Positions 35,400 to 43,307 of a DNA stretch of 64,000 nucleotides are shown in pieces; position 1 is the first letter of the stretch; every line of letters begins with the position of its first letter. Both the position numbers and the translations under genes were made by a program. Origin of the DNA: Pseudomonas rhizophila. GTDB taxonomy: Bacteria > Pseudomonadota > Gammaproteobacteria > Pseudomonadales > Pseudomonadaceae. The notes below the pieces were generated by a model. That model was not told the origin of the DNA and did no database searches. It saw only the letters and a program-made list of their open reading frames with translations. Location: positions 1,455,979-1,519,978 of the forward strand of contig NZ_CP024081.1 of the NCBI RefSeq assembly GCF_003033885.1, in the 5' to 3' direction.

Positions 35400-36290
35400 T
35401 TACTTGTCGCGAATCGAGAAATTCGCCATGTGCTCCAACCCCTTGATCAACGCCGAGTGATCCCAGTTGCTGCCGCCGATGGCCGCGCAGGTGCTGAAAA
35501 CTTGCTGGGCGTTGGCGGTGTTGGGCAGGTTGATGTTCAGCTCCTTGGCGCCTTGCAGGGCCAGGTTCAGGTCCTTCTGGTGCAGGCTGATGCGGAAGCC
35601 CGGATCGAAGGTGCCCTTGATCATGCGCTCGCCGTGTACTTCCAGGATCTTCGAAGAGGCAAAACCGCCCATCAACGCTTCGCGAACCTTGGCCGGATCG
35701 GCGCCGTTTTTCGCGGCGAACAGCAGGGCTTCGGCCACGGCCTGGATGTTCAGCGCGACGATGATCTGGTTCGCCACTTTCGCGGTCTGGCCGTCGCCGT
35801 TGCCACCCACCAGGGTGATGTTCTTGCCCATGGCCTGGAACAGCGGCAGGGCGCGCTCGAAAGCGCCGCTGTCGCCGCCGACCATGATGCTCAGTGTGGC
35901 GGCCTTGGCGCCGACTTCACCACCGGACACGGGGGCATCGAGGTATTGCGCACCTTTTTCATTGATCCTGGCCGCGAACGCCTTGGTGGCGGTGGGGGAG
36001 ATCGAGCTCATGTCGATGACCACCTTGCCCGTGCCCACGCCCGCCGCGACGCCATCGGCGCGAAACAGCACGTCATCGACCTGCGGGGTGTCCGGGACCA
36101 TGACGATGATGAACTCGGCTTCCTGGGCGACTTCCTTCGGGTTGGCCAGCGCCACCGCGCCGCCGGCCAGCAGATCGGCGGGGGCCGGGTCGTGGTGCTG
36201 GCTCAGGAACAGACTGTGCCCGGCCTTTTGCAGGTTCATTGCCATGGGGTGGCCCATGATGCCGGTGCCGATGAATCCGATTTTAGCCAT
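35400..36290 (-). CDS. glxR: Tartronate semialdehyde reductase (2-hydroxy-3-oxopropionate reductase)
   Basis: 296 residues. It is a beta-hydroxyacid dehydrogenase. The N-terminal nucleotide motif IGFIGTGIMGHPMAMNL, the substrate loop APVSGGEVGAKAAT and GNGDGQTAKVANQI with the catalytic Lys are present. It reduces tartronate semialdehyde made by Gcl to D-glycerate. AGGA lies upstream of the ATG. It is third in the operon. Confidence 0.95.
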   Translation of the reverse strand: MAKIGFIGTGIMGHPMAMNLQKAGHSLFLSQHHDPAPADLLAGGAVALANPKEVAQEAEFIIVMVPDTPQVDDVLFRADGVAAGVGTGKVVIDMSSISPTATKAFAARINEKGAQYLDAPVSGGEVGAKAATLSIMVGGDSGAFERALPLFQAMGKNITLVGGNGDGQTAKVANQIIVALNIQAVAEALLFAAKNGADPAKVREALMGGFASSKILEVHGERMIKGTFDPGFRISLHQKDLNLALQGAKELNINLPNTANAQQVFSTCAAIGGSNWDHSALIKGLEHMANFSIRDK

Positions 36291-36341
36291 GAGAAAATCC
36301 TCTTGTTTTTATTACTGCTTCAGCAAATGAGACTGCTTTCC

Positions 36342-36431
36342 TGTGGGAGCGAGCCTGCTCGCGATGTCGGTTTCACATTCAACGAATAGGTTGGCTGGAC
36401 TACAGCTATCGCGAGCAGGCTCGCTCCCACA
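36342..36431. repeat. REP doublet (REPIN), class A, 90 bp, within gcl operon
   Basis: Inverted REP arms with TGTGGGAG ends outward, spacer containing ACATTCAAC (the complement-oriented form of the motif in the neighbouring copies). It lies between the hyi stop and the glxR start. Confidence 0.92.
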
Positions 36432-36445
36432 GGGGATTTTTTGGG

Positions 36446-37228
36446 TCAGACTGCGTTATGGCTTTTCAGCCACCCCAGACCCGCTTCCGTGCTGGTCAGC
36501 GGCTTGTATTCGCAGCCGACCCAGCCCTGGTAACCGATGCGGTCCAAGTGTTCGAACAGGAAGCGGTAGTTGATCTCGCCGGTTCCCGGCTCGTTGCGTC
36601 CCGGGTTGTCCGCCAGTTGCACATGGTTGATCTGACCCAGGTGCGCCGACAGGGTCCGGGCCAGGTCGCCTTCCATGATTTGCATGTGGTAGATGTCGTA
36701 TTGCAGGAACAGGTTGGCGCTGCCCACCTGCTCGCGGATCGACAGGGCCTGGGCGGTGTTGTTCAAGTAGAAACCGGGAATGTCGCGGGTGTTGATGGCT
36801 TCCATCACCAGCTTGATGCCTTTGGCCTGCAGCTTCTCGGCAGCGTATTTCAGGTTGGCGACGAAGGTTTTCTCCACCAGGGCCTTGTCGCAGTTCTGCG
36901 GACAAATGCCGGCCAGGCAGTTGACCTGGGTGTTGCCCAGCACCTGGGCATAAGCGATCGCCAGGTCAACGCCCGAGCGGAACTCTTCAACCCGGTCCGG
37001 CAGACAGGCAATGCCGCGCTCGCCCTTGGCCCAGTCGCCGGCCGGCAGGTTGAACAACACCTGGGTCAGGCCATTGGCCTGGAGCAGCGCCTTGAGCTCG
37101 GCGGAGCTGTAGTCATAAGGGAACAGGTATTCGACACCCGTGAAACCGGCCTTGGCGGCCGCTTCGAAACGGGCGAGGAAATCCTGCTCGGTGAACAGCA
37201 TGGACAGGTTGGCTGCAAAACGCGGCAT
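36446..37228 (-). CDS. hyi: Hydroxypyruvate isomerase
   Basis: 260 residues with the xylose-isomerase-like TIM barrel fold. It interconverts hydroxypyruvate and tartronate semialdehyde. MPRFAANLSMLFTEQDFL, the metal-ligand segment LVMEAINTRDIPGFYLNN and IGYQGWVGCEYKPL near the end match the family. It is second in the operon after gcl; ATAGGAG precedes the ATG. Confidence 0.95.
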   Translation of the reverse strand: MPRFAANLSMLFTEQDFLARFEAAAKAGFTGVEYLFPYDYSSAELKALLQANGLTQVLFNLPAGDWAKGERGIACLPDRVEEFRSGVDLAIAYAQVLGNTQVNCLAGICPQNCDKALVEKTFVANLKYAAEKLQAKGIKLVMEAINTRDIPGFYLNNTAQALSIREQVGSANLFLQYDIYHMQIMEGDLARTLSAHLGQINHVQLADNPGRNEPGTGEINYRFLFEHLDRIGYQGWVGCEYKPLTSTEAGLGWLKSHNAV

Positions 37229-37260
37229 GGTGGTCTCCTATAAATAGTTGGCAGGCCCCC

Positions 37261-37350
37261 TGTGGGAGCGAGCTTGCTCGCGATAGCGGTGTGTCTGCTT
37301 GCATCCATGTTGAATGTAGCGCCGTCATCGCGAGCAAGCTCGCTCCCACA
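37261..37350. repeat. REP doublet (REPIN), class A variant arms, 90 bp, within gcl operon
   Basis: As the other class A copies, but both arms read GAGCTTGCTC/GAGCAAGCTC instead of the usual CTG/CAG centre, so the two arms have changed together. The spacer contains GTTGAATGTA. It lies between the gcl stop and the hyi start. Confidence 0.92.
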
Positions 37351-37365
37351 GGAGTGCGTCGGCAT

Positions 37366-39141
37366 TCAATCGAGCAACGAAATCGCTGTCGGCGCATCGT
37401 TGCCCACCAGCGCCAGGTCTTCGAATTCGTTGACTGCGTTGATCTCGGTGCCCATGGAAATGTTGGTCACCCGTTCCAGGATGATCTCGACGATCACCGG
37501 CACCTTGAACTCCTCGATCAACTCCTGGGCCTTGCGCAGCGCCGGCTGGATGCCGGACGGTTCGAACACCCGCAGCGCCTTGCAACCCAGGCCCTCGGCC
37601 ACGGCGACGTGGTCCACGCCATAACCGTTGAGTTCCGGGGCGTTGAGGTTGTCGAAGGACAGTTGCACGCAATAGTCCATGTCGAACCCGCGCTGGGCCT
37701 GGCGGATCAACCCCAGGTAGGAGTTGTTCACCACCACGTGGATGTACGGCAGCTTGAACTGCGCGCCTACCGCCAGCTCTTCGATCATGAACTGGAAGTC
37801 ATAGTCGCCCGACAGCGCCACGACCTTGCGGCTCGGGTCGGCCTTGACCACCCCCAGTGCCGCCGGAATGGTCCAGCCCAACGGGCCGGCCTGGCCGCAG
37901 TTGATCCAGTGGCGCGGTTTGTAGACGTGCAGGAACTGCGCCCCGGCGATCTGCGACAGCCCGATGGTGCTGACGTAGCAGGTGTCCTTGCCGAAGACCT
38001 GGTTCATTTCTTCGTACACACGCTGGGGTTTGACCGGCACGTTGTCGAAGTGGGTCTTGCGCTGCAGGCTGGCCTTGCGCTGCTGGCAGTCCTGCAGCCA
38101 GGCGCTGCGGTTTTTCAGTTTGCCGGCGGCTTGCCATTCGCGGGCGACTTCGATGAACGCCGTCAGTGCCGAAGCGGCGTCGGACACGATGCCCAGGTCG
38201 GGGGTAAACACACGGCCGATCTGGGTCGGCTCGATGTCCACATGAATGAAGGTGCGGCCTTCGGTGTAGACATCCACCGAACCGGTGTGGCGGTTAGCCC
38301 AGCGGTTGCCGATACCCAGCACCACGTCCGATTTGAGCAGCGTCGCATTGCCATAGCGGTGGGAGGTTTGCAGGCCGACCATGCCGACCATCAGCGGGTG
38401 ATCGTCAGGGATGGTGCCCCAGCCCATCAAGGTAGGGATGACTGGGATGCCGGTCAGTTCAGCGAACTCCACCAGCAGCTCGCTGGCATCGGCGTTGATG
38501 ATCCCGCCGCCGGCCACCAGCAAGGGGCGCTCGGCCTGATCGAGCATGGCCAGGGCCTTTTCGATCTGTACGCGGTTGGCGGCGGGTTTGGCCAGGGGCA
38601 GCGGTTGGTAGGCGTCGATGTCGAATTCGATCTCGGCCATCTGCACGTCGAACGGCAGGTCGATCAACACCGGGCCCGGGCGACCGGAGCGCATCTCAAA
38701 GAAGGCTTTCTGGAAAGCGTACGGCACCTGGCCCGGTTCCAGAACGGTGGTGGCCCACTTGGTCACCGGTTTGACGATGCTGGTGATATCCACAGCCTGG
38801 AAATCTTCCTTGTGCAGGCGGGCGCGGGGCGCTTGGCCGGTGATGCACAGGATCGGGATCGAGTCGGCCGAAGCGCTGTAGAGCCCCGTCACCATGTCGG
38901 TCCCCGCCGGCCCCGAGGTGCCGATGCACACGCCAATGTTACCGGCCTTGGTGCGGGTGTAGCCCTCGGCCATGTGGGAGGCGCCTTCAACGTGGCGAGC
39001 GAGGACATGATCGATGCCACCCACCTTTTGCAGGGCAGAGTACAGCGGGTTGATCGCGGCACCCGGGATGCCGAAGGCGGTGTCCACGCCTTCACGGCGC
39101 ATCACCAGAACGGCGGCTTCGATTGCTCTCATTTTGCTCAT
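37366..39141 (-). CDS. gcl: Glyoxylate carboligase
   Basis: 591 residues from the ATG at 39141 ([20 protein letters not shown]). It is a ThDP enzyme that joins two glyoxylates to tartronate semialdehyde and CO2. The usual catalytic Glu of ThDP enzymes is replaced by Val51 in [14 protein letters not shown], a hallmark of Gcl. The ThDP-magnesium motif is [18 protein letters not shown], then VVVNN. It is the first gene of gcl-hyi-glxR-ttuD-pyk. A palindromic operator overlapping a TATACAAT -10-like sequence lies 27 bp upstream. Confidence 0.97.
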   Translation of the reverse strand: MSKMRAIEAAVLVMRREGVDTAFGIPGAAINPLYSALQKVGGIDHVLARHVEGASHMAEGYTRTKAGNIGVCIGTSGPAGTDMVTGLYSASADSIPILCITGQAPRARLHKEDFQAVDITSIVKPVTKWATTVLEPGQVPYAFQKAFFEMRSGRPGPVLIDLPFDVQMAEIEFDIDAYQPLPLAKPAANRVQIEKALAMLDQAERPLLVAGGGIINADASELLVEFAELTGIPVIPTLMGWGTIPDDHPLMVGMVGLQTSHRYGNATLLKSDVVLGIGNRWANRHTGSVDVYTEGRTFIHVDIEPTQIGRVFTPDLGIVSDAASALTAFIEVAREWQAAGKLKNRSAWLQDCQQRKASLQRKTHFDNVPVKPQRVYEEMNQVFGKDTCYVSTIGLSQIAGAQFLHVYKPRHWINCGQAGPLGWTIPAALGVVKADPSRKVVALSGDYDFQFMIEELAVGAQFKLPYIHVVVNNSYLGLIRQAQRGFDMDYCVQLSFDNLNAPELNGYGVDHVAVAEGLGCKALRVFEPSGIQPALRKAQELIEEFKVPVIVEIILERVTNISMGTEINAVNEFEDLALVGNDAPTAISLLD

Positions 39142-39167
39142 GATTTTGTGCCTCTTACGTTTTGTAA

Positions 39168-39177
39168 TTGTATACAA
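39168..39177. promoter_or_regulatory. Candidate GntR-type operator upstream of gcl
   Basis: Perfect TTGTATACAA, overlapping TATACAAT (possible -10) on the minus strand, 27 bases before the gcl start. It is one of two sites in the divergent gcl / glcG-like region. Confidence 0.62.
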
Positions 39178-39306
39178 GTGGCTTTGCACTGAGTGTATTC
39201 ACGGCGGACGGCGCAGGTCAATCCATTTCCTCAAGCACCTGTTTCATTCGTCGGAAGGCCGTAAATGCTGTGGCTTTTCGTCGATAAGGTTACGTTGTTG
39301 GATTTA

Positions 39307-39316
39307 TTGTATACAA
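39307..39316. promoter_or_regulatory. Candidate GntR-type operator upstream of glcG-like gene
   Basis: Perfect TTGTATACAA directly before TATTAT, which could be the -10 box of the plus-strand glcG-like gene. It lies 91 bases upstream of that start and 130 bases from the gcl site. Confidence 0.6.
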
Positions 39317-39407
39317 AAAATATTATCATTGTGTTCTATTGTTTGCGTCTGGTTTTGCCAAAGGCAATGCCAGGAACGTTTCCCACAACAAAAAAAGGAC
39401 AGCACCC

Positions 39408-39845
39408 ATGAGCGCTTTAACCTTGAAAGTCGCCGTCAGCCTGACGGGGCAAGCCCTTGCCGCAGGCCGTGAAATCAGCGCTGCACCGCTGACCATTGCG
39501 GTCCTGGACAGCGGCGGCCATCTGATTGCCTTGCAACGCGAAGACGGCGCGAGCCTGCTTCGCCCTCAGATCGCTTTCGGTAAGGCTTGGGGCGCCATCG
39601 CCCTGGGCAAGGGCTCACGCTTGCTCGCCCAGGACGCCCAACAACGCCCGGCCTTCTTCGCCGCGTTGAACGGCCTGGGGCAGGGCAGCGTCGTGCCGGC
39701 CCCGGGTGGGGTGTTGATCAGGGATCAGGAGGGGCGCGTGCTGGGCGCCATCGGCATCAGTGGCGATACCTCGGATGTTGATGAGCAGGTTGCGATCAGG
39801 GCCGTGGAGGGAGTGGGGTTGATGGCGGATGCGGGGGTGGCTTGA
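39408..39845 (+). CDS. GlcG/HbpS-family heme-binding-like protein
   Basis: 145 residues from the ATG at 39408, preceded by AAAAAAGGA. It has the GlcG/HbpS (DUF336) fold: LTIAVLDSGGHLIALQREDG, then FGKAWGAIALGKGSR, GGVLIRDQEGRVLGAIGISG and DVDEQVAIRAVEG. Members occur with glycolate, glyoxylate and propanediol genes; their catalytic role is unclear. It is divergent from gcl with an operator on each side of the shared region. There is no signal peptide, so it is cytoplasmic. Confidence 0.88.
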   Translation: MSALTLKVAVSLTGQALAAGREISAAPLTIAVLDSGGHLIALQREDGASLLRPQIAFGKAWGAIALGKGSRLLAQDAQQRPAFFAALNGLGQGSVVPAPGGVLIRDQEGRVLGAIGISGDTSDVDEQVAIRAVEGVGLMADAGVA

Positions 39846-39866
39846 TGTATTGACTGACCTATTGCT

Positions 39867-39959
39867 ATCGCGAGCAGGCTCGCTCCCACAGGTGGACTTG
39901 GGCGGACACAATATGTATGGGCACCGCAAATCCCCTGTGGGAGCGAGCCTGCTCGCGAT
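39867..39959. repeat. REP doublet (REPIN), class B, 93 bp, left of RAYT
   Basis: Inverted REP arms, ATCGCGAG ends outward, spacer with GGACACAATATGT. It lies between the glcG-like stop and the RAYT gene. Confidence 0.9.
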
Positions 39960-40056
39960 GGCCATCCAGCAGACACATCCAGCTAAAAGTTTGCCTCCTA
40001 TCCAGGCATGCACAGATCTAGCCTTCTTCATGAGTCAATCATCAAAGGGGCAAGGA

Positions 40057-40515
40057 ATGCCTGGTTCACCTGCTTCACATAGACTGCGCCTCGGTCGCTA
40101 CGCCGAATCCAGTCGGGTCTATTTACTGACCACCAACACATTTGGCCGCATACCAATTTTTAAGGACGTTATCCTGGGTAGATTGGTCGTTGAGCAATTT
40201 CGAAAAGCTCAGGAGCAAGGCTGGGCCGACTCATTGGCTTGGGTGGTCATGCCTGATCATTTCCATTGGTTGATCGAGTTGCGAAGGGGATCTTTGAGTG
40301 AGTTGATGCAAAGGATCAAATCATTGAGTACCAAAGCTGTAAATCTGCGCCTGGGTAATAAAGTCAGCCTTTGGCAGCAAGGATTTCATGACCGCGCACT
40401 GCGGCGGGAAGACGAGTTGATCATAATGGCGCGCTATGTCGTCGCTAACCCGTTGCGGGCAGGTCTCGTGAAGCGGCTTGGCGATTATCCGCTGTGGGAT
40501 GCCATTTGGCTTTGA
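40057..40515 (+). CDS. REP-associated tyrosine transposase (RAYT)
   Basis: 152 residues from the ATG at 40057, which has AAGGGG at 7 bases; an ATG at 40030 is possible but has no ribosome site. It is a Y1 (IS200/IS605-like) transposase of the RAYT group. The HUH motif is MPDHFHWLIELRRG and the catalytic Tyr is probably in MARYVVANPLRAGLVKR. WQQGFHDRALRREDEL is typical. RAYTs act on REP DNA as single strands. REP elements flank it on both sides. Confidence 0.93.
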   Translation: MPGSPASHRLRLGRYAESSRVYLLTTNTFGRIPIFKDVILGRLVVEQFRKAQEQGWADSLAWVVMPDHFHWLIELRRGSLSELMQRIKSLSTKAVNLRLGNKVSLWQQGFHDRALRREDELIIMARYVVANPLRAGLVKRLGDYPLWDAIWL

Positions 40516-40535
40516 CTCGAAATCGAGTTGCCGCT

Positions 40536-40709
40536 ATCGCGAGCAGGCTCGCTCCCACAAGGGATTTAGGTTGCTCGCAGAATCTACATTCACAGCAGAA
40601 CCCTGTGGGGCGAGTCTGCGCGAGAAAGCCCGTTCCCACAGGGTTTATGTGATGGACACAAAATGTCTGAACACAGAAAATCCCCTGTGGGAGCGAGCCT
40701 GCTCGCGAT
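40536..40709. repeat. Complex REP cluster right of RAYT, 174 bp
   Basis: An intact arm at 40536-40559 (ATCGCGAG outward), two degenerate internal arms back to back at about 40604-40640 (TGTGGGGCGAGTCTGCGCGA, then CCGTTCCCACA), and an intact inverted arm at 40686-40709. The right spacer has GGACACAAAATGTC, like the left RAYT flank. It looks like two doublets sharing a decayed centre. Confidence 0.85.
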
Positions 40710-40730
40710 GGCCGCGGCACGGTTCTGAGC

Positions 40731-41339
40731 CTAGCGATCCACCTCACACCCCTTCAACACCAACCGAATAATCGTCTGCGCCGCCGCTTCGTAATCCGCC
40801 TCATCCAGCTTCGCCTTGCCGGTCACGGCGCTGATCTGCCAGTCGAAATCGGCATAGGTCTGGGTGGCGGCCCAGATGCTGAACATCAGGTGGTTGGGGT
40901 CGATGGGGGCGATCTGGCCGCGGTCGATCCAGGTCTGGATGCAGTCGATGTTGTGCCGGGCCTGGGCGTTGAGTTGTTCCACCAGGTCGGCACTCAGGTG
41001 TGGGGCGCCGTGCATGATTTCGCTGGCGAAGACTTTTGAGGCGAAGGGCAGGTCGCGGGAGATGCGGATCTTGGAGCGGATGTAGTGGCTCAGCACTTCG
41101 CCGGGCACGCCGTCCGCGTTGAACGGGGTCGAGGCCTGGAGGATTGGCTCGATGATACTTTCCAGCACCTCGCGGTAGAGATTTTCCTTGGACTTGAAAT
41201 AGTAGTAGACGTTGGGTTTTGGCAGGCCCGCCTTGGCCGCGATATCGCTGGTTTTGGTCGCCGCGAAGCCCTTGTCGGCAAACTCTTCGCTGGCGGCACG
41301 CAGGATCAGTTCTTTGTTGCGCTCGCGGATAGTGCTCAT
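40731..41339 (-). CDS. TetR-family regulator, RutR-like
   Basis: 202 residues from the ATG at 41339 (MSTIRERNKELILRAA). The HTH is TKTSDIAAKAGLPKPNVYYY. The C-terminal domain (IQTWIDRGQIAPIDPNHLMF, then SIWAATQTYADFDWQ) is of the RutR/YcdC type, which in E. coli senses uracil and controls pyrimidine and purine use. Its proximity to the purine and glyoxylate genes is suggestive, but it lies behind a REP cluster with no obvious divergent target except the DUF808 gene. Confidence 0.85.
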   Translation of the reverse strand: MSTIRERNKELILRAASEEFADKGFAATKTSDIAAKAGLPKPNVYYYFKSKENLYREVLESIIEPILQASTPFNADGVPGEVLSHYIRSKIRISRDLPFASKVFASEIMHGAPHLSADLVEQLNAQARHNIDCIQTWIDRGQIAPIDPNHLMFSIWAATQTYADFDWQISAVTGKAKLDEADYEAAAQTIIRLVLKGCEVDR

Positions 41340-41470
41340 AAACCCAGGGGTTCCTTGCCTGTTCTGGCGGTTGCGCATGGTAGCACCGGCCTCGCGAAGC
41401 GCTCAAGAATGCCCCGCGGCCACGTCGGGCGCGCTATGCTGCGCAGCATTATTGTTCAAGGAGTTCCTCC

Positions 41471-42385
41471 ATGGCCGGAAGCAGTTTGCTGTTACTGATC
41501 GACGATATCGCCACAGTGCTCGACGATGTTGCATTGATGACCAAGATGGCCGCCAAGAAAACCGCCGGCGTGCTCGGCGATGACCTGGCGCTCAATGCCC
41601 AGCAGGTGTCAGGCGTGCGTGCCGAGCGGGAAATACCGGTGGTCTGGGCGGTGGCCAAGGGGTCGTTCATCAACAAACTGATCCTGGTGCCGTCGGCGTT
41701 GGCCATCAGCGCTTTCGTGCCCTGGCTGGTGACGCCACTGCTGATGGTGGGGGGCGCCTACCTGTGCTTCGAAGGGTTCGAGAAACTGGCCCACAAGTTC
41801 CTTCACAGCAAGGCGCAAGACCAGGCCGAGCATGCGCAACTGGTCGAGGCCGTGGCGAATCCGGCGGTCGATCTGGTGGCCTTCGAAAAGGACAAGATCA
41901 AAGGTGCGATACGCACCGACTTCATCCTCTCGGCGGAAATCATCGCCATCACCCTCGGCACCGTCGCTGATGCACCGCTGACCCAGCAGGTGATCGTGCT
42001 GTCGGGTATCGCCATCGTCATGACCGTCGGCGTCTATGGTTTGGTGGCCGGGATCGTCAAGCTCGATGACCTGGGGTTGTGGCTGACGCAGAAGCCGGGG
42101 CAATGGGCCAAGAGCGTCGGTGGCGCCATCCTGCGCGCCGCGCCCTACATGATGAAAGGCCTGTCGGTGATCGGCACGGCGGCGATGTTCCTGGTGGGCG
42201 GCGGCATCCTGACCCATGGCGTGCCGGTGGTGCATCACTGGATCGAAGGTGTGACGGCCAGTGCTGGCGGCGCCGGGTTCATTGTGCCGTTGCTGCTTAA
42301 TGCGGTGGCCGGGATTGTGGCGGGGGCGCTGGTGTTGGCGGGAGTGATGGTGGTTGGCAAGGTCTGGAAGGCGCTGAAAAGCTGA
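41471..42385 (+). CDS. DUF808 (YedI-like) inner-membrane protein
   Basis: 304 residues. The N-terminal [37 protein letters not shown] and four or more hydrophobic segments match the DUF808 family. A central [20 protein letters not shown] motif is conserved. CAAGGAG precedes the ATG. The biochemical role is unknown. It is monocistronic and divergent from the TetR gene. Confidence 0.9.
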   Translation: MAGSSLLLLIDDIATVLDDVALMTKMAAKKTAGVLGDDLALNAQQVSGVRAEREIPVVWAVAKGSFINKLILVPSALAISAFVPWLVTPLLMVGGAYLCFEGFEKLAHKFLHSKAQDQAEHAQLVEAVANPAVDLVAFEKDKIKGAIRTDFILSAEIIAITLGTVADAPLTQQVIVLSGIAIVMTVGVYGLVAGIVKLDDLGLWLTQKPGQWAKSVGGAILRAAPYMMKGLSVIGTAAMFLVGGGILTHGVPVVHHWIEGVTASAGGAGFIVPLLLNAVAGIVAGALVLAGVMVVGKVWKALKS

Positions 42386-42405
42386 ATCTGACAACACATG
42401 ACAAC

Positions 42406-42495
42406 TGTGGGAGCGAGCCTGCTCGCGATAGCGGTCTACCAGCCAACATAAATGTTGAATGGCAGGCCCTCATCGCGAGCAGGCTCGCTCCCACA
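42406..42495. repeat. REP doublet (REPIN), class A, 90 bp
   Basis: Inverted REP arms with TGTGGGAG ends outward, spacer with GTTGAATGGCA. It lies between convergent DUF808 and mlaA-like genes. Confidence 0.92.
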
Positions 42496-42518
42496 GTGGG
42501 TTTTGGGGTGGCCGGGAG

Positions 42519-43307
42519 TTACTCGGCAATCTGCAACTTGCGCGACTCGGTATACACGTAACGCACCTTCTCATATTCGAATGGCGAGTTCAGTTGGCCA
42601 TAGCGGAAGCTGGTCTGGTGGCGCTTGTCCACGGCGCGCAGGAGCAGCAGTTCCGGGTGGTTGCCGCTGACTTCTGAAACGTTGAGGAAGTTGATCGCCG
42701 ATTCAGCCGTGTAGTCCACCAGCAATCCCGAGGTGTCGCGAAGGTTCGAAGGGCCGAAGATCGGCAGTACGAAATACGCACCGCCGGGCACGCCATAGAA
42801 GCCCAGGGTCTGACCGAAGTCTTCGCTCTGGCGCGGCAGGCCCATGGCGGTGGCCGGGTCCCACAGGCCGGCGATGCCGACGGTGGTGTTGAGCAGCAGG
42901 CGTGCCGTGGTTTCCATCGAACGCTTGCCCTTGAATTGCAGCAGGCTGTTCATCAGGTTCGGCACGTCTCCCAGGTTATTGAAGAAGTTGCTCACCCCGG
43001 TGCGCAGGAAACCTGGCGTGATGTAACGGTAACCATCGACGACTGGCAGGAAGACCCACTGATCGAATCGATAATTGAAGTGGTAAACGCGGCGGTTCCA
43101 GGACTCCAGCGGGTCATAGACGTTCAGGGCGTTGAGGGTCGAGCGCTCGAATTCGCGCTGGTCCAGCCCGGGGTTGAACTTGAGCTTGCTCAACGGTTCC
43201 TTGAAACCGTCGGAGTCCACCACCACAGGCGCGTTGGCCTTGCTGTTATCGGCGTGGACCATGCCAGCACTCATTAACGCGGCGATAAGCAGGAGATATT
43301 TAGCCAC
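42519..43307 (-). CDS. MlaA/VacJ-family protein without a lipobox cysteine
   Basis: 262 residues from a GTG at 43307, with GGAG upstream. MlaA family: YDPLESWNRRVYHFNYRFDQ, TPGFLRTGVSNFFNNLGDVP, LLNTTVGIAGLWDPA and FGQTLGFYGVPGGAYFVLPI. MlaA removes phospholipids from the outer leaflet of the outer membrane and is normally a lipoprotein. Here the signal sequence ends ALMSAGMVHADNS and contains no Cys, so lipidation is not expected. It overlaps the preceding hydrolase gene by 8 bases. Confidence 0.88.
   Translation of the reverse strand: MAKYLLLIAALMSAGMVHADNSKANAPVVVDSDGFKEPLSKLKFNPGLDQREFERSTLNALNVYDPLESWNRRVYHFNYRFDQWVFLPVVDGYRYITPGFLRTGVSNFFNNLGDVPNLMNSLLQFKGKRSMETTARLLLNTTVGIAGLWDPATAMGLPRQSEDFGQTLGFYGVPGGAYFVLPIFGPSNLRDTSGLLVDYTAESAINFLNVSEVSGNHPELLLLRAVDKRHQTSFRYGQLNSPFEYEKVRYVYTESRKLQIAE

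Noticed and set aside
35295-37350. Regularly spaced repeats suggesting a CRISPR-like array
   Set aside because: The repeats are inverted REP pairs about 1 kb apart in intergenic gaps, not direct repeats with uniform spacers, and no cas genes are present.
37291-39192. A 633-codon open frame on the plus strand opposite gcl
   Set aside because: It is an antisense shadow of gcl, whose catalytic motifs are intact, and no ribosome site or family resemblance was seen.
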